This document shows, one piece after another, positions 34,525 through 43,264 of a stretch of 64,000 bases of DNA. The translations under genes and the position numbers were made by a program. Source of the stretch: Lysobacter changpingensis (GTDB lineage: Bacteria; Pseudomonadota; Gammaproteobacteria; Xanthomonadales; Xanthomonadaceae); NCBI RefSeq assembly GCF_017308985.1, contig NZ_JADWPE010000003.1, forward strand, positions 620,001 through 684,000, written 5' to 3'. Each line of letters opens with the position of its first letter. Within the stretch, counting starts at the first letter, position 1. The notes beneath the pieces were generated by a model. It searched no databases, was not told the DNA's origin, and saw nothing but the letters and a program-made list of their open reading frames with translations.

Positions 34525-36378
34525 TCAGGGCAACCGCAGTCCGCCCTGCTCCGCATGCAGCGCGCGCAGGCGCGAGCCAAGCCGCTCCGCGTTGTCGGCG
34601 ATCGCGTCGAGACGATCGCGCTGATCCGCGCCCATCCACTCGCGCGCGCCCCGTTCCAGTTCCGCACGCACCGTCTTCAGTTCCGATACCAGCGATGCGC
34701 TGCGATCTTCCAGCGCCGCGCGTTCGTCCGCCTGTGGCACGCCGTAACCGGCATCGTCCAGCAGGCGCGAAGGCCGGCCGAGGTACACGCTTTCCTCCAG
34801 CAGGCGACGCACGGCGTCCGGTGCATCGCCCTCGTCGCGGTTCGATGCGAGATACCGCCGCTTGAGCGTCTCGCGCACCTGCGCCAGCGCGCGCCGCTGC
34901 GCCGCCTGTTCGAGCAGCAGCAGCGCGGCGCTCGCGCGCAGATCGGCGCGTTCGATCCACGGCCGGCGTTGTCCGGGCGAAAGATCCATCCATTGTTCGA
35001 CGGAGCGGTACGGCAGCGACAACGACGCCTTGGCGGTCGCATAAACCTGCCCGAAATACGCGCCTTGCGATTGGAAGCGATAGCCCAGCCGCAGCGCTTC
35101 CGCACGATCCTCCAGCACCGACGCGTCCGCCACGCCGGCATTCTCCAACCGTCGCAACAAGCCGGTAGGCGTGATGCTGCCGATGCCCTGCCCGGCGAGC
35201 CTGGGCACGCCGTCGTGCAGCAGCTTCCAGGTTTCCGCGGCGCAGTTGTTGCCGAGGAAGTAATAGCGACCGTCGTAACTCCAGTGCAGCTGCGCCGTGC
35301 GTTCGAGCACCGTCGCGATCTCGTCGCGCGAAAGCCGCAGCGGCACCGAGCGGAGGCCGCGCAGTTCGACCCGGGTGTATTCGTCGATCACCTGCTCCAT
35401 CGGCAGCACGAACAACCGCGAGGGATAGCGACCGCTGAGCCCGCGCCAGGTGGAAATCTGCACGTCGTCGACGAACGCGCGGAACGAGAGCACGCGATGG
35501 TGCGCCAGATCGAGCCGGCAATCCGGCCCCGGCGCGCGGCCGGGCGCGCACACCACCAGGCGCAGCATGCTGTGGCCCCAGCGGCTCATCGGCTGCGCAT
35601 TGCCTTCGGCGAGCAGGTAGTCGATGGCGTAGACGCGCGCGGGATCCAGCGTCGCCAGCGCGCCGCCCTGGCGTTCGCCCGCGTCCACGTAGACCAGGTC
35701 GTCCGCGCAGGCGTCCGGTGCGGCCGTCGAAGCGCCGACGCGTTCGCGCAGGTAGCGCGCCATCGCCGGACGTCGGCAGGCGTACTGCGGATCGAGCGCG
35801 TAATGCTCCAGGTTCACTGCGAAGTATTCGGACGGCGCGTGCAGTTCGTAGGCATCCGGCGTGCGGTCCACGAAGCGGTTTTCGTGCACCCGTCCGGCCA
35901 CGCGCGTGGTCAGCCGCGTCGCGCGGACCTGCCAGCCGGCGAGATCGAGGAAACGCGGATCGCGCGAGATGCCGTGCGCGCGATCGTGGAAATGCGCCAG
36001 TTCGTGCAGCACCGTCGCGAGCGCGTCGCGCCTGGCCGGTTCGTCGTGTGGCTGGAGCAGCGGCGGCAGCAGCGTGCGGTTGAGCAGCAGCTCCGACCGC
36101 CTGGCGCGGCCGTGCACCCGGGCATCGAGCGCCGATGTCCAGCGGACGATGATGTCGGGGCCCGACGCCGCGCGCAGGGCGCCGGGAAGGCGCGACCGCG
36201 CCTCGTCGAGGAGGCGCTGCGTGGCGGCGGTTTCGTCCGGGGTCAGCCCGGTGGTGTCGAGCCGCAGCGCCGCCTGTGCGCCACCGGCCCAGAGCGTCGA
36301 TACCAGTACCGCCGACGCCCATCCCGTCGAAAGAAGGCCGCCGCGGATCGCTCCGCGACGGCCGGCGAACCTGCTCAC
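34525..36378 (-). CDS. Exported DUF4105-domain protein with zincin-like HELAH motif, GTG start
   Basis: 617 residues. Signal peptide with a hydrophobic core near residues 15-33 ending AGGAQAA. The N-terminal half has VLHELAHFHD (His125, Glu126, His129), an HExxH zinc motif of metallopeptidase type. The C-terminal part fits DUF4105: SRWGHSMLRLVVC and YFLGNNCAAETWKLL give a His/Cys pair reminiscent of NlpC/P60-like hydrolases. So it may hold two hydrolase-like modules in the periplasm. GTG at 36376-36378 overlaps the TGA of the upstream DUF2388 gene (GTGA). Substrate unknown. Confidence 0.8.
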   Translation of the reverse strand: MSRFAGRRGAIRGGLLSTGWASAVLVSTLWAGGAQAALRLDTTGLTPDETAATQRLLDEARSRLPGALRAASGPDIIVRWTSALDARVHGRARRSELLLNRTLLPPLLQPHDEPARRDALATVLHELAHFHDRAHGISRDPRFLDLAGWQVRATRLTTRVAGRVHENRFVDRTPDAYELHAPSEYFAVNLEHYALDPQYACRRPAMARYLRERVGASTAAPDACADDLVYVDAGERQGGALATLDPARVYAIDYLLAEGNAQPMSRWGHSMLRLVVCAPGRAPGPDCRLDLAHHRVLSFRAFVDDVQISTWRGLSGRYPSRLFVLPMEQVIDEYTRVELRGLRSVPLRLSRDEIATVLERTAQLHWSYDGRYYFLGNNCAAETWKLLHDGVPRLAGQGIGSITPTGLLRRLENAGVADASVLEDRAEALRLGYRFQSQGAYFGQVYATAKASLSLPYRSVEQWMDLSPGQRRPWIERADLRASAALLLLEQAAQRRALAQVRETLKRRYLASNRDEGDAPDAVRRLLEESVYLGRPSRLLDDAGYGVPQADERAALEDRSASLVSELKTVRAELERGAREWMGADQRDRLDAIADNAERLGSRLRALHAEQGGLRLP

Positions 36379-36695
36379 TTCGCGAGGATGGCCTGCGCGA
36401 GTTCCAGGTCGCTCGCGTCGCGCGCCTGCGGCACGTGGTCGCGCAGGTGGCGCAGCGCCGCTTCCAGCTGCGCGCCGCGGATCGCGCCGTCGGTGGCGAC
36501 GAAGCCCGCCGCGTCGTCGCGCGCCGCCAGCACCACCTTGTCGTCGCCGCCCGAGCTCGAATCGGAGCTGGCGTCGCTGGACGCCGAGCTGCCGCCGGCG
36601 GACGTACCGGCGCTGGTGCCGGCGAAGCTGGAGGCGAAGGCGGCCGGCGTGGCGGCCATCAGGGCAAGGGTGAGCAGCAGGGTGGAACGCTTCAT
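36375..36695 (-). CDS. Small exported DUF2388-family protein
   Basis: 106 residues. Signal peptide (MKRSTLLLTLALMAATPAAFA). After it a Ser/Thr/Gly-rich stretch with GTSAGTSAGGSSASSDASSD, then a conserved block DDKVVLAARDDAAGFVATDG and QLEAALRHLRD. It matches the DUF2388 pattern known from Pseudomonas, where several copies often sit near a DUF4105 gene. Translation is coupled to that gene here by a 3-base overlap. Function unknown. Confidence 0.8.
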   Translation of the reverse strand: MKRSTLLLTLALMAATPAAFASSFAGTSAGTSAGGSSASSDASSDSSSGGDDKVVLAARDDAAGFVATDGAIRGAQLEAALRHLRDHVPQARDASDLELAQAILAK

Positions 36696-36833
36696 CAGGA
36701 TTTCCCGGTTCGATGGAAGGCCGCAGGGCGCGGCCGGCGCGTGAAGGGTACCGGGTTGCGGGCGGAAAATCGGTGCGCGGGGCCGCGTATCGCAGGCATG
36801 TTCATCTGCCGCCCGGTTGCGCGCGGGGCGCGG

Positions 36834-38237
36834 TCACGGGTCGAACACCTTCCCCGGATTCAACACCCCCGCCGGATCGAGCACCCGCTTGATCCCGCGC
36901 ATCAGCTCGATCTCCGCCGCCGAGCGGGTGCCCGCCAGGTAGGGCTTCTTGACCAGCCCGATGCCGTGCTCGGCCGAGATGCTCCCGCCGTGGCGCGCAA
37001 GCGCATCCGACAGCAGCTGCGTGACGTGCTCGCACTGGCCGACGAACGCCGTGTACTCCGCATCGTCCGGCTTGAGCACGTTGATGTGCAGGTTGCCGTC
37101 GCCGATATGGCCGAACCAGACCACGTCGAACTTCGGGTACTCGCGCGCCAGCAGCGCCTGCGTCTCGGCGAGGAACGCCGGCATCGCCGAGATCCGCACC
37201 GACACGTCGTTCTTGTACGGCTTGTACTTCGCCAGGCTCTCGGTGATGCCCTCGCGCAGGCGCCACAGCTGCGCGGCCTGCGCGTCGCTCTGGCTGATCA
37301 CGCCATCGCTGACCAGCCCGTTGTCCAGGCAGTGTTCGAAGGCGGCCATCGCGGCGGCGGCTTCCGCGTCGTCGCCCGCCGCGAACTCGGTGACGACGTA
37401 GAACGGATGGACCTCGTCGAACGGCTTCTGCGCGCCATGCGCGAGCACGTGATGCAGCGCGCGGTCGGTGAAGAACTCGAAGGCCTCCAGCGTGAGGCGT
37501 TCGCGGAACGCGGCGAACACCTGCATCAGCGATTCGAACGACGGCAGCGCCAGCAGCATGACGTTGGTCGGCGGCGGCGGATCGGTCAGGCGCAGCGTCG
37601 CCTCGACCACGATGGCGAGCGTGCCTTCCGAGCCGATCATCAGCTGGCGCAGGTCGTAGCCGCTGGAGTTCTTGATCAGCGCGCGATTGAGCTCCAGCAC
37701 CTCGCCCGTCCCGGTGACGACCTTCAGCCCGGCGATCCATTCGCGCGTGTTGCCGTACCGGATCACGCGGATGCCGCCAGCGTTGGTCGCGATGTTGCCG
37801 CCGATCGAACACGAACCGCGTGCGGCGAAATCGACCGGGTAGACCAGGCCGTGTTCGCGCGCCGCGTTGTGCACGGCCTCCAGTGCGATGCCCGCCTGGA
37901 CGGTGAGCGTGCGGTCGATCATGTCGAAGTCGAGCACGCGGTTCATGCGTTCCAGGCTCAGCACCAGTTCGCCGTTCGCCGCGACCGCGCCGCCCGACAG
38001 CCCGGTGCGACCGCCGGAAGGCACCACCGCCACGCCTTCCCCGACGGCCCAGCGCACGACTTCGGCGACCTCGTCCACCGACGACGGCAACGCGATGGCC
38101 AGCGGCGCGGGCGTCCAGCGGCGGGTCCAGTCGCGACCGTAGTGCTCGGCGTCGGCCGGATCGGTGGTCAGGCGAAGGCCCGGCGCCCGTGCGAGCAGGC
38201 GTTGCAGGCGGGGTTCGAACGGGCTCGGATCGGTCAT
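36834..38237 (-). CDS. FAD-linked oxidase, probable D-2-hydroxyglutarate dehydrogenase
   Basis: 467 residues, vanillyl-alcohol-oxidase/GlcD-type. FAD-binding domain with PSGGRTGLSGGAVA, SIGGNIATNAGGIRVIRYGN and IGSEGTLAIVVEATL; the C-terminal cap has WFGHIGDGNLHINVL and SISAEHGIGLVKK (metal/substrate His). It is divergent from serA with 135 bases between. SerA can make D-2-hydroxyglutarate as a by-product of phosphoglycerate oxidation, and an enzyme of this family removes it in Pseudomonas stutzeri, so the D-2-HG assignment is favoured over D-lactate or glycolate. The assignment is inference from context. Confidence 0.85.
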   Translation of the reverse strand: MTDPSPFEPRLQRLLARAPGLRLTTDPADAEHYGRDWTRRWTPAPLAIALPSSVDEVAEVVRWAVGEGVAVVPSGGRTGLSGGAVAANGELVLSLERMNRVLDFDMIDRTLTVQAGIALEAVHNAAREHGLVYPVDFAARGSCSIGGNIATNAGGIRVIRYGNTREWIAGLKVVTGTGEVLELNRALIKNSSGYDLRQLMIGSEGTLAIVVEATLRLTDPPPPTNVMLLALPSFESLMQVFAAFRERLTLEAFEFFTDRALHHVLAHGAQKPFDEVHPFYVVTEFAAGDDAEAAAAMAAFEHCLDNGLVSDGVISQSDAQAAQLWRLREGITESLAKYKPYKNDVSVRISAMPAFLAETQALLAREYPKFDVVWFGHIGDGNLHINVLKPDDAEYTAFVGQCEHVTQLLSDALARHGGSISAEHGIGLVKKPYLAGTRSAAEIELMRGIKRVLDPAGVLNPGKVFDP

Positions 38238-38372
38238 GGCAGGCGGGCGGACAACACGGCCGGACGGGACGGCCAGCCTGCCACCGGCCCCGCGCCGGCG
38301 TCCAGTGATGCACCGCAGCAACCGGGCCGGATTTCTGACATAGTCGGTTTCCCTCCCCAGCCCGTCACCGTC

Positions 38373-39611
38373 GTGAGCCCGACGACCTCGTTTCCGAAGT
38401 CCGACATCCGCGTCCTGCTGCTGGAAGGCGTCGCGCCCACCGCCGTGGAAAGCTTCCGCAACGCCGGCTATTCGAACATCCAGCTCTACGACAAATCGCT
38501 GCCGGCCGACCTGCTGCAGCAGGAAATCGCGCAGGCGCACATCGTCGGCATCCGCTCGCGCACGCAGCTGACCGCCGAAGTGCTCTCGCACGCGCGGCGG
38601 CTGATGGCGATCGGCGCGTTCTGCATCGGCACCAACCAGATCGACCTGGACGAAGCCGAGCTGGCGGGCATCCCGGTGTTCAACGCGCCCTACTCCAACA
38701 CGCGCAGCGTCGCCGAACTCGTCGTCGCCGAGGCGATCATGCTGATGCGCGGCATCCCGCAGAAGAGCGCGCAGTGCCATCGCGGCGGCTGGTCGAAGTC
38801 CGCCGCCGGCAGTCACGAAGTGCGCGGCAAGACGCTGGGCATCGTCGGCTACGGCCACATCGGCACGCAGGTCGGCGTGATCGCCGAAGCGCTGGGCATG
38901 CAGGTGATCTTCCACGACATCGAAACCAAGCTTGCGCTCGGCAACGCGCGCATGGCGATGGGGCTGGACGACCTGCTCGAACGCAGCGACATCGTCACCC
39001 TGCACGTGCCGGAGACGCCGGCGACGCAGGGCATGTTCGGCGCGGCACAGGTGGCGAAGATGAAGCCGGGCGCGCACCTGATCAACGCCTCGCGCGGAAC
39101 GGTGGTGGACATCGACGCGCTCGCCGGCGCACTGGCCTCCGGCGCGGTCGGTGGCGCGGCGATCGACGTGTTCCCGGTCGAGCCGCAGGGCAATGCCGAT
39201 CCGTTCGTCTCGCCGCTGATCGGCCTGGACAACGTGATCCTCACCCCGCACATCGGCGGCAGCACGCTGGAAGCGCAGGAAAACATCGGGCTGGAAGTGG
39301 CGGCCAAGCTGATCCGCTACAGCGACAACGGCTCGACGCTGTCGGCGGTGAACTTCCCCGAAGTGACGCTGCCCGAGCACACCGGCAGCACGCGCCTGCT
39401 GCACATCCACCGCAACGTGCCGGGCGTGCTGTCGCAGGTGAACGACGTGTTCTCGCGCCTGGGCGTGAACATCGACGGCCAGTTCCTGCGCACGCATCCG
39501 AAAGTGGGCTACGTCGTCATCGACGTCACCGCGACGCAGGAACAGGCCGCGCAGGTGCGCGAGGCACTGGCGCGGATTCCGGGGACGCTGCGGACGCGCG
39601 TTCTGTATTGA
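38373..39611 (+). CDS. serA: D-3-phosphoglycerate dehydrogenase, GTG start
   Basis: 412 residues. First step of serine synthesis. It aligns along its whole length with the E. coli type: substrate loop IGTNQIDLDEAEL, Rossmann GYGHIGTQVG, Arg of INASRGTVVD, Glu in the region of FPVEPQ and catalytic His293 in LTPHIGGST. A C-terminal ACT domain (HRNVPGVLSQVNDVFSRLGV) suggests feedback control by serine. GTG at 38373 gives the right N-terminus; no ATG fits. A weak extended -10 (TGACATAGT, 38336-38344) lies upstream. Confidence 0.94.
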   Translation: MSPTTSFPKSDIRVLLLEGVAPTAVESFRNAGYSNIQLYDKSLPADLLQQEIAQAHIVGIRSRTQLTAEVLSHARRLMAIGAFCIGTNQIDLDEAELAGIPVFNAPYSNTRSVAELVVAEAIMLMRGIPQKSAQCHRGGWSKSAAGSHEVRGKTLGIVGYGHIGTQVGVIAEALGMQVIFHDIETKLALGNARMAMGLDDLLERSDIVTLHVPETPATQGMFGAAQVAKMKPGAHLINASRGTVVDIDALAGALASGAVGGAAIDVFPVEPQGNADPFVSPLIGLDNVILTPHIGGSTLEAQENIGLEVAAKLIRYSDNGSTLSAVNFPEVTLPEHTGSTRLLHIHRNVPGVLSQVNDVFSRLGVNIDGQFLRTHPKVGYVVIDVTATQEQAAQVREALARIPGTLRTRVLY

Positions 39612-39632
39612 GTCGTTTCGACTGAAGGCACC

Positions 39633-39652
39633 GCTCAGCGCAACCGCTGAGC
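39633..39652 (+). terminator. Short hairpin after serA
   Basis: An 8-bp perfect stem (GCTCAGCG / CGCTGAGC, 4-base loop) without a T-run. Confidence 0.4.
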
Positions 39653-39693
39653 CCCGCGCCCACAAGGAGCCGACCCGATCGCGAACGTTGCGA

Positions 39694-39724
39694 ACCCGGG
39701 TGCGCTTCGCTTACCCGGGCTACA
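39694..39724. repeat. Dispersed REP-like element, single copy
   Basis: ACCCGGGTGCGCTTCGCTTA followed by CCCGGGCTACA. It is nearly identical to the right half of 2067-2142. Confidence 0.75.
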
Positions 39725-39753
39725 CAGGCGCGGCTCTCATCCAGTCGGAGCGG

Positions 39754-40413
39754 TTACGACCGCGTCTTCCACTTTCCCGCCATCCGCCGCATCGATTCAT
39801 CGCTTGTCGGGTCGTTCGCGATTTCCTCGATCCCGCGCCACGCCAGATCGTGCGACTCCTCGCTGACGACGTACGCCTCGCCGCCTTCGGCATGCACCAC
39901 GTAGCGCACGTCCCAATGCCAGTGACCGGGCACGTCGCCGCGTTCGGGAATCCAGTGGCGGTCCAGGTCGAAGATCTCCGGCTCCACGCGCAGGCCGGTC
40001 AGGCCCGACTCCTCTTCCGCCTCACGTAGCGCGACGCGCGCGAGATCGCGGTCGCCATCGGCGTGGCCGCCCAACTGCAACCAGCGTTCGAGCTTGCGAT
40101 GGTGCGTGAGCAGCACGCGCGTGCCGCCGCGGTCGACCAGCCACGACGACGCGGTGAAATGCCCCGCCAGATGGATGCGTTCGAACACCGTCGACGCCTC
40201 GTCCAGGAACGCGGCGAACTCACGCGCGAGGTGTGCTTCTTCCGGCCAGCGTTGCGCATAACGGACCAGCGCGTCGTGCAGCGAAGCGGTCTGCGAAGGC
40301 GAGGCTGAAGAATCCAAGGAACGGGCCTGCGGGTCGGGCGCGACAGTGTACTTCGGCTTCCTGGCCGACCTCGAGGGAGCTGCCAACTCCTGCTTGCATA
40401 TCCGCGCAATCAT
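39754..40413 (-). CDS. NUDIX hydrolase
   Basis: 219 residues from ATG 40413. Nudix box GGHADGDRDLARVALREAEEESGL (shown in two parts: GGHADGDRDLARVAL and REAEEESGL) has the metal-binding REAEEESG core, but Asp takes the place of the first Glu of the box. It would hydrolyse a nucleoside diphosphate-linked compound; the substrate is unclear. The first ~30 residues look unlike the family, and TTG at 40317, which gives about 187 residues, is a credible true start; a TACACT -10 lies just upstream of that TTG on the minus strand. Confidence 0.75.
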   Translation of the reverse strand: MIARICKQELAAPSRSARKPKYTVAPDPQARSLDSSASPSQTASLHDALVRYAQRWPEEAHLAREFAAFLDEASTVFERIHLAGHFTASSWLVDRGGTRVLLTHHRKLERWLQLGGHADGDRDLARVALREAEEESGLTGLRVEPEIFDLDRHWIPERGDVPGHWHWDVRYVVHAEGGEAYVVSEESHDLAWRGIEEIANDPTSDESMRRMAGKWKTRS

Positions 40414-40498
40414 CGGGTGATGAATTTCGGAATCGTCCGATGCCAGTGAGCGACACGAAGCGGCACCGTCTGGGTGTCCTCAACGCAAGAAGGTCCTC

Positions 40499-41506
40499 AT
40501 GCCAGCATCCCGCTCCTTCCACGCCCGCGCCCTGTCCGCGCGCGTGGCCCCGGCCTTCGCCGGCCTCGCACTGGGCCTGTTCGCCGTCTCCCTCGCGCAT
40601 GCCGATACCGGCGTGTCCGCCGAGCCGGACATCCGCTTCACCGGTTCGCTCGCCACGGGCGGCCCGCCGCTGCCGAAAGGTATGTTCAACATCGAGCCCT
40701 ACCTGATCGACACCCAGGTCCGCGGCGTGTACGACGACCGCGGCAATCGCCACGACGTCGATGGCGTCCCCGACAGCTGGGCCGTGGTCGTGCCGATGAG
40801 CTACGGCCTCACCGACCGCCTCGGCGTCGGCGCCACGTTCTCGGCGGGCTATGCCTCGACGCTGTCCGGCGATCGCACGTGGGAACTCGGCGACACCAAC
40901 GTGTCCGCGGCGTACGTGCTGGCGAGCGGCGAGAAGCACAACTCCACGCTGTTCGGAACGCTCAGGCAGACCCTGCCGAGCGGGCAGGCCGATGTGCTGT
41001 CGCGCCACAACCTCGCCGAAGCCACCGGCAGCGGTGCGTCGACGACGCAGCTGTCGCTCTCCGGGCAGGCGTACTTCCTCGAGGGCCGCAACCTGCGCGG
41101 CCGTTTCAACGTCGCCTGGCGCCTGCCCGGCGCGCACGCGTCGATCGACGACGACAGCGCGTACGGCACGCCCGACTCGTTCCGCGGACGCGCCGAACTC
41201 CACGCCGCATCGCAGGCGTCGATCGCGCTGGAGTACAGCTTCAATCCGCAATGGGTGCTGGCGACGGACCTCATCTACGAACAGGATCGCGGCGCGCACG
41301 TGCGCGGCACGTGGACCGGTACGGACGGCCGTCGGGCCGACTGGGATCGCGAACTGCCGTCGTCCTGGCGCCTGTCCCTCGCCCCCGCGGTCGAATACAA
41401 CTTCACCGACAACATCGGCCTGATCGCCGGCGCGCAGGTGTCGCTGGATGGCCGCAACGCCGCCGCGATTTTCGCGCCGCAGGTCGCGTTGAACATGGCG
41501 TTCTGA
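40499..41506 (+). CDS. Outer-membrane beta-barrel protein (phenol-degradation MetA-like family)
   Basis: 335 residues. Signal peptide to about residue 36 (LALGLFAVSLAHAD). The rest is alternating amphipathic strands with aromatic girdles, ending in ALNMAF, the C-terminal Phe of outer-membrane barrels. The pattern fits the Phenol_MetA_deg family of transporter-like barrels. AAGAAGG six bases before the ATG is a good ribosome site. It stands alone, so the transported compound cannot be inferred. Confidence 0.8.
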   Translation: MPASRSFHARALSARVAPAFAGLALGLFAVSLAHADTGVSAEPDIRFTGSLATGGPPLPKGMFNIEPYLIDTQVRGVYDDRGNRHDVDGVPDSWAVVVPMSYGLTDRLGVGATFSAGYASTLSGDRTWELGDTNVSAAYVLASGEKHNSTLFGTLRQTLPSGQADVLSRHNLAEATGSGASTTQLSLSGQAYFLEGRNLRGRFNVAWRLPGAHASIDDDSAYGTPDSFRGRAELHAASQASIALEYSFNPQWVLATDLIYEQDRGAHVRGTWTGTDGRRADWDRELPSSWRLSLAPAVEYNFTDNIGLIAGAQVSLDGRNAAAIFAPQVALNMAF

Positions 41507-41512
41507 TCCAAC

Positions 41513-41547
41513 GCGAGCCCTCGCGACACCGTGGCGCGAGGGCTCGC
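41513..41547 (+). terminator. Terminator-like hairpin
   Basis: A 13-bp perfect stem (GCGAGCCCTCGCG and complement, 9-base loop) seven bases after the barrel gene; no T-run. Confidence 0.6.
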
Positions 41548-41577
41548 ACACGTGGTTTCGACCGTGACCTTGCGCGC

Positions 41578-41607
41578 TTGCCGCTGCTTTCCCGCGTGGG
41601 TTATGGT
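41578..41607 (+). promoter_or_regulatory. Candidate promoter of the first amino-acid permease
   Basis: TTGCCG (41578-41583), an 18-base spacer, TATGGT (41602-41607). The leader to the ATG at 41682 is about 70 bases. Confidence 0.4.
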
Positions 41608-41681
41608 GGCCCGCCCCCCACGGCCATACGTTTCATCGCCCGCCTGAACGGGCGCAGATCTCACATCCCCAGGGGACTTCG

Positions 41682-43166
41682 ATGTTCAAAAACCTGTTCC
41701 TCACCAAGCCGGTCGAACCCGCAGGGCACGTCGACGCCGGTGAGCCCGTAGAAGGCAGCCTCCAGGGTGAGGCCACCCTCAAGCGGTCCCTCACCGCCAC
41801 ACAGCTGGTGATGCTGGGCATCGGCGCCGTCATCGGCGCGGGCATCTTCGTACTTTCCGGCCACGCCGCTGCGGAACACGCCGGCCCGGCCATCGTGTTG
41901 AGCTTCGTCATCGCCGGTTTCGCCTGCGCGCTCGCGGGCCTGTGCTACGCCGAATTCGCGGCGATGCTGCCGGTGTCGGGCAGCGCCTATTCCTATTCGT
42001 ATGCCACGCTCGGCGAATTCGTCGCCTGGTTCATCGGCTGGAACCTGGTGCTGGAATACATGTTCGCCGCCTCCACCGTCGCGGTGGGCTGGTCGGGCTA
42101 CCTCAACAGCTTCCTCGGCGACCTCGGCATGGCCTTGCCGGCTTCGCTCGCCGCCGCGCCGCTCAACGTCATCAATGGTTCCGTCGTCTACACCGGCGGG
42201 CTGGTCAACCTGCCGGCGGTGGTCATCGTCGCCGCGCTCAGCGGCCTGTGCTACGTCGGCATCACGCAGTCGGCGATCGTCAACTCGGTCATCGTCGCCA
42301 TCAAGGTGATCGTGATCGTGATGTTCGTGGCCTTCGCCGCGCAGTACGTCAATCCCGACCACTGGACGCCGTTCGTTCCCGACCGCGTGACCGACGCCAA
42401 CGGCATCGGCCATTACGGAACGCAGGGCATCATCCGTGGCGCGGCGACCGTGTTCTTCGCCTACATCGGCTTCGACGCCGTATCCACGGCAGCGGGCGAA
42501 GCGAAGAACCCGCAGCGCGACATGCCGATCGGCATCCTCGGCTCGCTGGTCATCTGCACGGTCATCTACATCATCGTCGCGCTGGTGCTGACGGGCCTGC
42601 TGCCCTACTACGAGCTCTCCACCCCCAAGCCGGTCGCCACCGCGCTGGAAGCCTACCCGTCGCTGCTGTGGCTGAAGAAGATCGTCGAGATCGGCGCCAT
42701 CGCGGGCCTGAGCTCGGTGATCCTGGTCATGCTGATGGGCCAGCCACGCATCTTCTACTCGATGGCGAAGGACGGCCTGCTGCCGAAGCTGTTCGCCAAG
42801 GTCCACCCGAAGCACCAGACCCCGTACGTCGGCACGATCATCGTCGGCGTGTGCGCCTGCCTGCTCGCCGGCCTGCTGCCGATCAACCTGCTGGGCGACC
42901 TGGTGTCGATGGGCACGCTGCTCGCCTTCGCGACCGTGTGCGTCGGCGTGCTGGTGCTGCGCTACAAGCGTCCGGACCTCGCGCGTCCGTTCCGCGTCCC
43001 GGCCGTGTGGATCGTGTGCCCGCTGGGCATGGCGGCGTGCCTGTACCTGTTCTGGCAGCCGTTCTCCGAGCATTGGCACCTGATGACCGGCTGGACCGCG
43101 ATCGGCCTGCTGATCTACTTCCTCTACGGCTATCGCAACAGCAAGGTGCGCCAGGCGGCGCGCTGA
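41682..43166 (+). CDS. APC-family amino-acid permease, first copy
   Basis: 494 residues, about 12 transmembrane helices. TM1 has the APC signature [18 protein letters not shown], which breaks the helix at the substrate site; [20 protein letters not shown] follows TM2. The cationic-amino-acid transporter branch is suggested by [26 protein letters not shown] lies before the ATG. A second, clearly homologous permease follows 98 bases later, with a hairpin between. The substrate is not readable from sequence. Confidence 0.9.
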   Translation: MFKNLFLTKPVEPAGHVDAGEPVEGSLQGEATLKRSLTATQLVMLGIGAVIGAGIFVLSGHAAAEHAGPAIVLSFVIAGFACALAGLCYAEFAAMLPVSGSAYSYSYATLGEFVAWFIGWNLVLEYMFAASTVAVGWSGYLNSFLGDLGMALPASLAAAPLNVINGSVVYTGGLVNLPAVVIVAALSGLCYVGITQSAIVNSVIVAIKVIVIVMFVAFAAQYVNPDHWTPFVPDRVTDANGIGHYGTQGIIRGAATVFFAYIGFDAVSTAAGEAKNPQRDMPIGILGSLVICTVIYIIVALVLTGLLPYYELSTPKPVATALEAYPSLLWLKKIVEIGAIAGLSSVILVMLMGQPRIFYSMAKDGLLPKLFAKVHPKHQTPYVGTIIVGVCACLLAGLLPINLLGDLVSMGTLLAFATVCVGVLVLRYKRPDLARPFRVPAVWIVCPLGMAACLYLFWQPFSEHWHLMTGWTAIGLLIYFLYGYRNSKVRQAAR

Positions 43167-43180
43167 TCCCCTGACGATCA

Positions 43181-43216
43181 CGAGGCCGGCGGCATTCCCG
43201 CCGGCCTCGTTCCTTT
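43181..43216 (+). terminator. Hairpin between the two permease genes
   Basis: A 12-bp perfect stem (CGAGGCCGGCGG and complement, 5-base loop), then TTCCTTTC. It may end the first transcript or act as a partial terminator. Confidence 0.65.
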
Positions 43217-43264
43217 CGGCTCCACTTCGCCGGCCATCGCATGCGCCGGCTTTCGGGAATCACG

